Source: Adiantum capillus-veneris (Eukaryota; Streptophyta; Polypodiopsida; Polypodiales; Pteridaceae). From it: DNA of 64,000 bases. Below the pieces are notes generated by a model. The model saw only the letters and a program-made list of their open reading frames with translations, was not told the DNA's origin and did no database searches. The position numbers and the translations under genes were made by a program. Where the stretch lies: NCBI GenBank assembly GCA_014529385.2, contig CM043945.1, positions 1,955,312 through 2,019,311 of the forward strand. Reading direction: 5' to 3'. Positions 57,345-64,000 of the stretch are shown piece after piece. Position 1 is the stretch's first letter. Each line of letters opens with the position of its first letter.

Positions 57345-57900
57345 GCTTGTATCCAACTCTAGCTATTTTGATTGGACAGCTCTTTCCCTGCCTTTGAGGC
57401 CTTGTATTTTCCCCATTTCTCTTTTTGGCATGCCCAAAGGGCTAAGGCCTTAGTGATGTGTTCCCTTTTTGTTAGTGAAAAATCTCATATGTATTTTGAA
57501 AAAATAAAATAAAGAATGAAAATGTTTGATTGGTGAGTGTACTGCAGCACTCAAAAAAGAGTCATGAGTGATAGTGGTGGGTTGTTGAAAAAATGTGAAG
57601 GATTCAATGTGTATGAGTGGACTAAAAATATGAAACTATTTATGTATTTTTGGCTTGCCTAAAAGGAGTAAGCCCTTTTTTTTTTCAAATGTTATTTTTA
57701 AAAATGTACAATTATTGGATTGGTTGATGAAAAGAAAAGACACTAATCGCAGGAAACAAGACACTCATTAAACGATTGAAGAGCCGCTACCTTGTTATAT
57801 CGTAATGGTTTTCAGATTAAAATATAAAATCCACGTCACTTAGAATTAGAGACAAAGCACAGTGGTCCTGGTCCCTCCTGGACCCTGGTCCGCCATATCC

Positions 57901-57902
<2 letters not shown>
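57345..57902. other. No gene recognised
   Basis: AT-rich intergenic sequence with poly-A/T runs; nothing coding. Confidence 0.45.

Positions 57903-57958
<56 letters not shown>
57903..57958 (+). repeat. (CT)n microsatellite
   Basis: About 55 bases of CT. A further interrupted CT tract lies at 58368-58422. Confidence 0.95.
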
Positions 57959-57960
<2 letters not shown>

Positions 57961-58779
57961 GTGCGTCTCAACCTATCTATCTATACCAGAGATCGGTCAC
58001 ACACCCAATTTCTCTCTCTGCCTAAGCATTGATCAACGCCACCACCAAGTGTATTTCTATCACTTTGTTAAGTTGTATGGCTGCTTCCTGTCACCAGGCT
58101 CCCTGCACGAAGTGGGCAGAGAGAGAGTAGAAGCGAGCACGCAGAGAGGGACGAGCCGGAACATGGTGGTGGTGAGGGGGCCGAGCAGGGAACCAATGAA
58201 GGCATAGATGATGGAGCAAAGATGGAGAAGTAGGGAACACGGGCTGACTCACCGATGTGTGGGAGCCCACACATACAAGAGCGGGTGAGGTCAAAGGACT
58301 ATCAAATATTTAAAGTACGCAAAGAGCAGGGGAATGTGCTCTCTCTTGCTTACTTTCCCAAACTCACTCCCTCTCTCTCTCTATCTCTCTCTCTCTCTCT
58401 CTATCTCGCTCTCGCTCTCTCGTAGACACGTGCGCTTCTCCCTTGCTCTCCTCAGTCTCCTACATGCCATAGCTTGAGCCTCCCACCCTGTGAGCCACCT
58501 ACCCTGTGCGCCTAGCTCAGCCTATCTACCTCCACCTCCCATGCTATCCGCTTTCCTCATGTGTTGTTGTTGCCCGCCTTTGCCTCTTTGCCTAGCTCTC
58601 CGCTTGAGTCCACCTCCAGCTTGTTGTCTTGCTCCACCCAAATCCGATGTCTACAACCGTCAGCTACACCGCAATAAAGATGATCTCGAGCTTTGCTACA
58701 GGAGGGAATCTCTGAAAGCAAAAACTTGAAAGGATCATGGAGAAGACTACCATGGCCTTTTGCCTGTAGGCTGCAATCA

Positions 58780-60080
58780 ATACCCTATAAATGCCCCCAA
58801 ATTTCTATGGGTTAATCTCAATTGCAATTCCTTGAGTGGCCCATCCCTTGTCGCTATGTGGTTTGCATTCAATTTACAAATTTAGGGCAGTGGTACTAAG
58901 TGGTTGTAGAGAGCTGGGGACTTTAGTGAAGTTTGCACGTATAGCTCCAAAAGTCTGGTAGGGGCCATCCCTACGAGTTTAATATGGCTCAGAACCATAG
59001 GTGTTTTGGGCCTCTGCTATAACAACCTTGAAGGATTCAATTGTTCCTTTCTGGTTCAAATTGATGTGTCTAGAAGATTATGGAAGGCAAGCACTGTGAC
59101 ATTATCTGAGGCTGTTAAATGCGGCACAGACGATGTTGAGGAGGTTGAAGATGTGGAGGAAGATGGAGGTGTGTACTTCAATGTGGAGGAAGAGATCGGT
59201 ATTTAGGAAGGTTCAAACTGGGAGGTTCTCTCATGCCCTCTCTCCACGTGGACAATGACTCATTGTTGTTGGAGCTTCCAACAGACACTTTCGGCTACGT
59301 AGACCCGGAGTATTATAGGCTCCACTACTTGACAACCAACCATGATGTGTACAGTTTTGGAGTCTTGCTCTTGGAGATTATGAGTGGTTGCAAAGCTATT
59401 GACATGAAGTATGATGAGGAAAACATTTTTGAGTGGGCAGTTCCTCTCATTAAGGAAGGGCAAGTGCAATGTGTTTTGGATTCAAGGATCGAGCCCCCCC
59501 CCTCCCCCAAAACTTGGATGTAGGTCACAAGATTGCACATGCAGTGGCATGGTGTGTAAAGATGAGGGGCACGGGTCGCTCCTCTATGGTGGACAAGGTT
59601 ACCACCTCTTTAGAGAGGGGCCTTGCTATGTTGATGGGCACATACTCAAAGGCCATGCTTTCTTGCCCTCGGCAGTGGTCTTAGGAAGCAACCGTTTGCA
59701 CCACAAGTCATCTCAAAACTCTTTGTGCAGGTCCGCATTTGCTGTGGACTCCTTGGAGACTAGAGAAGAGCATGAAGATCACAGAATTCCTTCCTCTCAA
59801 GTGTCAACTCCTCGCTGCAATGGGGATCCCTCTCTGAAGATGAAATGGGCAAGAGTGTTGACATCGCAATACCTATACCACAATGTAGAGGCCCAACAGC
59901 AGCAGCAACAACTTATGTTTCCGCATTGCAAAGCTGAGATCTACCCAGCTTCTCCACAGCAGCTATTTTTGAGCTCCAATTTTGATTCGAGTTCATGTAT
60001 GTTACACTGCACAATTGACACAAAAGGCCCCAGTCTCTTCTATCCTCTGTGTATATGGCATTTTAGTACCTATTTGTAAC
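58780..60080 (+). pseudogene. CRINKLY4/ACR4-like receptor kinase 3' fragment with LRR-like lead
   Basis: 59233-59523 reads GYVDPEYYRLHYLTTNHDVYSFGVLLLEIMSGCKAIDM and EWAVPLIKEGQVQCVLD, kinase subdomains VIII to X in the style of CRINKLY4-like kinases. After a frameshift in a C run (59490-59510) the next frame gives KIAHAVAWCVKMRGTGRSSM and TTSLERGLAMLMG (subdomain XI). A second shift near 59665 leads to LPSAVVLGSNRLHHKSSQN, a tail typical of that family. ATP-binding and catalytic-loop regions are missing. From 58800 to 59040, LRR-like phrases (LNCNSLSGP, GAIPTSLIWLRTIGVLGLCYNNLEG) can be read across stops. Clear pseudogene; the LRR link is less sure. Confidence 0.75.
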
Positions 60081-60380
60081 CTAGATAAGCCATAGTGAAG
60101 TGTGGAAATCAGTGTCACTTGGGAACTAAGTGATGGCAAAGTTCTTTTCTTCCAATCTTGTTAGAGTGGCATTGTCTCAATTAGCTCTGCCTCATAGAAA
60201 AGATCAACATGAAAGACTACAATGCTTGCAATAATGTGGAAGATTGGCATTCAAAGCTTTCCGGTAAAGCTTAATATGACTCAAAAGCCACGTTTAGATT
60301 GATGTGCCCTTCTCAGTGGCAGGCCTCGTGATTTAATCACTTGTTTAATACAATTTACTGTTTTCTCAACAAAAAAACAC

Positions 60381-60760
60381 CCTTAAAAGTAAGTAACACA
60401 CAACATTTAATGACGGATGGTGAGGGGATCCACAGTTGCAAAGTCCACGCGCAAAAATCACTACAATCGCAGTCGCATGTGTCACATCAAAACTAAATCT
60501 GGGCAGAAATTATACCCCCTAAACCCGGACAGAGCATGTTGAGTTACCATTAAGGTTCATAAAAACGAGTTGGGTTACATCATGTTTGTGTGGGTGAGGT
60601 GGTTAGACCATGTGTCTCAAAGCTTGGAACATGAGGATGAGGGTGTAAAACCGATTGGTCGGGCCCTTGGATGCCTTTATTTTTGCGCTGCCTAGGTTTA
60701 GAGCACCTCAATTTTTGCACTGGGCAGGTTTAGTCTGCCTTGAAATGGGTTTAGTGTATA
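60381..60760 (+). mobile_element. Second copy of inverted-repeat/pol III-box element
   Basis: Opens with 'cccttaaaagtaagtaacac', like the end of the 438-bp element, followed by 'aacatttaatg'. Then 'ctaaacccgg' and 'cataaaaacga' phrases shared with the first copy, and GTGTGGGTGAGGTGGTTAGA at 60588-60607, corresponding to the A-box-like part. The right end is not resolved. Diverged and in opposite orientation to the first copy. Confidence 0.55.
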
Positions 60761-61390
60761 GACCCATGGAGATGGTATTCCACACGACTATCCCCATAGA
60801 CCCATGGGGATAGTATTCCACACGACTATCCCCATATCCCTACTCCTTCATAGCCTTGTCCCCCAATCTTTACCTTTTTCAGAGAGAGTAGAACATGTGG
60901 CTAAGCATGTTGTGACTCTAGTAGAAGTTTTTGCACATACATTTGATCAGGCCATGTGTGAAGGCTTTCTCAAGAGGTAGAGCATGGATACTATCGTGCC
61001 TATACATAAATCAAGGGACCCTACCATGCCATATATTTTTGCACATATGTTTGATCCAGCAAGCATGTATTAATACTATTGTGCCTATAGATAAATCAAG
61101 GGACCCTACCATGCCAACAAGTTATCACACCATCACGATTGGTCAAACACTAGCTACATACGGTTAATCCAGCCATGTGTGAAGGTTTTTTCAAGAGGTA
61201 GAGCATGAATACTTTAGTGTCTATACATAAATTAGGGGACCCTACCATGCCAATGAGTTATCATACCATCATGATTGGTCAAACACTAGCCAGGTTATAT
61301 GCCTTATTCTTGATCATTAGATGCAAAGTTGGCCATAGTCCCAAAGCTAGATTGCTACGAAGTTGGCCATAGTCCCAAAGTTAAATTGCT
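60760..61390 (+). repeat. Cluster of local duplications
   Basis: A 38-base tandem repeat (60760-60835, 'agacccatgg(a/g)gat' and 'ccacacgactatcccc'). Three diverged copies of 'gtgcctata(c/g)ataaatcaagggaccctaccatgcca' (60995, 61081, 61219), two with 'ccatgtgtgaagg...caagaggtagagcat' upstream. A 35-base tandem repeat 'gttggccatagtcccaaag' at 61329 and 61363. Non-coding. Confidence 0.8.
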
Positions 61391-61439
61391 ATAAAGCATA
61401 TTTGACCTTAGGGTGCCCAGCAAGATTGTATAGGGGATT

Positions 61440-62450
61440 ACTAAATTATGTGAGATGATAGTGGACAGAGTGTGGACCTCTGAGAGCTATCTTCATTTGG
61501 GACACTCCAATATTACTGTGAAACAAGGATGCCCATTCTTGGCTCTCTTTGAATTGTGCATTGATGGGATCACAAACTACAATGATAAAGGAGGAGATCA
61601 AGGAGCACAACTTAGTAGTATTTTGGATACTTCTCTTAATGTATGCCGATGGCATCGTATTAACATAGGACAACGGCCTATTTGTGAACCTTGGGGAAGC
61701 CAAGGTGATAAAAAACATCGACATAGAAGTTTATAATGCCTAGGATGTTGTGGAATGCTAGGGATGCTTGTGTTGGACCTTTCTTATCCACAGGGGGGGC
61801 AACAAATGTTTGATTGACATGAGGCTATGCAGCTTTGGGAAGATTAGAGATGATGTGCTCGTAGGTGCAGTTTCAAGAGACTTGCATAAATCTTTGGTTG
61901 TTTGATACATTGGTCACATATATCATTCTTATGATGTCCAGATATGGGGAACTAGTGTGGATCACCACAAGAGATAAGGATGTATAGACGACACGTGGAG
62001 AGTTATAAAGAGGACACTTGTCATCATGATATGCAAGATGGTTTGGAGCAAGAGCTTTGTCCCCAATGCAATTGTAACTACGGAGCTTCTTGCAGCACCC
62101 ATCATAGTAGAGGCATTCACTATATTAGCATTGTTTGTTCAAAGTTTGTGGGAGTTATAGAGACATAAACAGTAAACAAAGAGGGAGACACTACTTGCTA
62201 GTATACACATATGTTGTCATGGCTTTATCTTTATGGTCTCCATTCCATTACTCTCTAAATGAGTCATCCTTACTTTGAGTAGATGTAAAATTAGCTAGTG
62301 CATTAGACATGATATCACACAGCTGGAAATATGCAAGACTTCCACTAGTATAAGATTTGAGTGCAAAGATGTCTTTCTATGAAGCATCTTCTCCACACTA
62401 CTGAGGATGGTTTTACCATTCCATTAAGATACATGGACACACATCTTTCA
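61440..62450 (+). pseudogene. Old LINE reverse-transcriptase remnant
   Basis: 61455-61736 reads ITVKQGCPFLALFELCIDGI and KGGDQGAQL, matching the region before the YADD box of the LINE at 46416-47039. The following C-terminal motifs (SFGKIRDDVL, VQIWGTSVD, KSFVPNAI) also correspond to that LINE. The YADD box itself is lost through frameshift. A diverged relative of the intronic LINE, on the opposite strand. Confidence 0.7.
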
Positions 62451-62758
62451 CATTGAGTGAGATGTGTTATTGGTTAGGTGTGGTCATCCTCACATTGGTT
62501 AGCAATAAAGGTGGGAAGACACAATGGAGTGCCCCTAGAGCAACACCTATGTTGGCTTGCAGAGTGGCATTGAAGACCAAGGAGCACCATATATGGCATT
62601 GTCTAGTCAATTATGAGGTGAGAGGGTGCTTCCATTGTATATTTAGAGAGTGTTTTGGAGGGGGTTTGGGCCTTTATCTAGAGTTGTGGCCTACCCAAAT
62701 CAAAGATGTCTTGGTCTTTATATGCTAGAGATATGATGTCTGAGTCTCAAGCGAGGAG
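62451..62758. other. No clear gene; small open frame
   Basis: A 91-residue open frame (62453-62728) may continue the LINE C-terminal region (LKTKEHHIWHCLVNYEVRGC has an H/C pattern) but is not conclusive. Confidence 0.25.
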
Positions 62759-63456
62759 GTGGAGGCTACAACAGAAGAATCAAGCAGTGAGGTAAAATTT
62801 TTTTTAAAAAAAATCAAATTGATATTTGTTTTGCAAGTTGGTATCTTTGGGTGCTATAGTCTTTCTTTGTGTTTACCTCAGGTCCTTAGTTCAGCTAGAC
62901 TATTCACAAGGAAACATGAGTTTTGTGAAGTGATTCTACCTGTTGTTGCTGGCAACCTATTAAATGAAAGAAGATTTAGGGTTGCTAGGCAAAAATGCAT
63001 CAATGGATTTTTGCAAATTTTTACTTTCGAGAAAGATGAAGTTCAAGGCACTTTGGACAAAGTTGGAATCAGTAGGGTAGTTTACCAAAAGTTGTTCAAG
63101 CTAATCAGTAGGGCAAGAAACCTGAAGCAGTCAAGAGTGAAGGGATCCTTGCTTCCAAAGCCATCAATTTCTCAACATGCCAAGCTCAGAATTAACTCCA
63201 AGGTCATGGAGATGCTTAGAGAGCCTTTCCACATCAATGGCATATACCTAGTAAGAAGAAAGACCTCAAGTTTAACTCTTTCAACAATCTGTTCTTTGAC
63301 TTGAGAACTTTGCAGAGGGCAATGATAAAATTCTATGATCTTCAACATATTGAGGTGAATGGGCAAGCCATTTTTGTCATCAAATTAGATGAAAGTGAAA
63401 TTGTGAAGGGTAGAAAGCTTAAGAGAGTATCAATAACCCCCATGAATAGATCTCTT
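62759..63456 (+). pseudogene. Unidentified coding sequence, frame-shifted
   Basis: 62759-63304 encodes about 181 residues with plausible protein composition: LFTRKHEFCEVILPVVAGNL, RRFRVARQKC, GTLDKVGISRVVYQKLFKLI. A frameshift near 63255 leads to 63301-63456: FFDLRTLQRAMIKFYDL, FVIKLDESEIVKGRKLKRVSITPMNRSL. I do not recognise the family. The acidic LDESE with flanking basic residues would fit a transposase or nuclease-like core, but that is only a guess. It ends just before a long poly-G run. Confidence 0.4.
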
Positions 63457-63468
63457 CATACCAAAGAG

Positions 63469-63491
63469 GGGGGGGGGGGGGGGGGGGGGGG
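63469..63491 (+). repeat. Poly-G run
   Basis: About 22 consecutive G. Length may be unreliable in the assembly. Confidence 0.9.
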
Positions 63492-64000
63492 AACCATAAA
63501 AAATTTAGTGTGCAATCAGAGAAGAACATTTGGTGGTTGGGTGCTTTTGAGGTTGATAGTGAAGATTTAAATGTGTTGAATTAGGTGTTCCACCACGCTA
63601 GTATCCCTGCAATAATCAAAGCTTAATAGACCGGAGAGGAGCTAGATGATGAGGGCTTTGGTAGGGACATGGTGGAATGGCACATGGGGCAACTTAAGAC
63701 ACTTAAGTGAATGTACAATGTGTTAAGGGGTGCCAATGCCAAAAGCCCTTGTATCTACTGCATGGGTGCAACAAAGGAGCTAAATCCTACTAATTGAAAC
63801 CAATCCCTAGGTAGACACTCTAAAAATCCAAACTTTCAAGTTGTTTAGATATTCCCCTTTAAAATGTCAACCATTGCACACTGCATGGACTTTTCTTTCT
63901 GTGATAAAAGTCATTAGGTAAAGAATGGCCTCTCCAACTTTAAGGAAGAGTTGAACAAATTCAAGAAAGCTATGACAAGTGCTTGGAGATTAGAGAACTT
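63492..64000. other. No gene recognised
   Basis: No feature supported up to the window end. Confidence 0.4.

Overview
The window comes from a large, repeat-rich plant nuclear genome. Evidence: a plant-type IQ67-domain (IQD) gene with spliceosomal introns, fragments of a CRINKLY4-like receptor kinase, a plant DUF946/Vps62 protein and a hydroxypyruvate-reductase-type dehydrogenase, and plant lineages of Ty3/gypsy, Ty1/copia and LINE elements. Long (CT)n tracts and a 10.7-kb TE-filled intron suggest a fern, lycophyte, gymnosperm or similar large genome. The sequence alone does not fix the species.

Layout. 1-1000: remnant of a tandem palindrome-bearing array like that in the gypsy leader further on. 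2130-4008 (-): decayed hAT-like BED/DUF659 sequence running into a retropepsin-like region. 5378-7995 (-): gypsy pol fragment (RT, RNase H, two zinc modules, integrase), cut at 7996 by a 156-bp LTR with an initiator-Met primer site. 8365-13080: about 4.7 kb without recognisable genes. 13085-21436 (+): 5' two thirds of a gypsy element (LTR, PBS, leader array, gag, protease, RT), truncated. 21437-22256 (-): another gypsy gag remnant. 26248-33560 (-): an old copia element split by a younger complete copia (27494-32644) with 228-bp LTRs, PBS, polypurine tract and a perfect 5-bp target duplication. 34631-36086 (-): two unrelated host-gene pseudogene fragments joined head to tail.

40411-55183 (-): the one apparently intact host gene, an IQD protein of 593 codons in five exons, all introns phase 0. 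Its third intron holds a LINE on the same strand, itself interrupted by the 5' half of a copia element, plus a second LINE 3' end. 56897-60760: two copies of a small inverted-repeat element carrying pol III-like boxes. 58780-60080 (+): LRR/CRINKLY4-like kinase pseudogene. 61440-62450 (+): old LINE remnant. 62759-63456 (+): unidentified frame-shifted coding sequence.

Only the IQD gene looks functional; every mobile element examined carries stops, frameshifts or deletions. Candidates for something undescribed are the 438-bp inverted-repeat element with internal A/B-box-like motifs, the duplicated HHCC modules of the gypsy integrase, the palindrome-bearing tandem array in the gypsy leader, the telobox-rich LINE 5' region, and the BED/DUF659-retropepsin juxtaposition. 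Identifications are by eye; no database search was possible.
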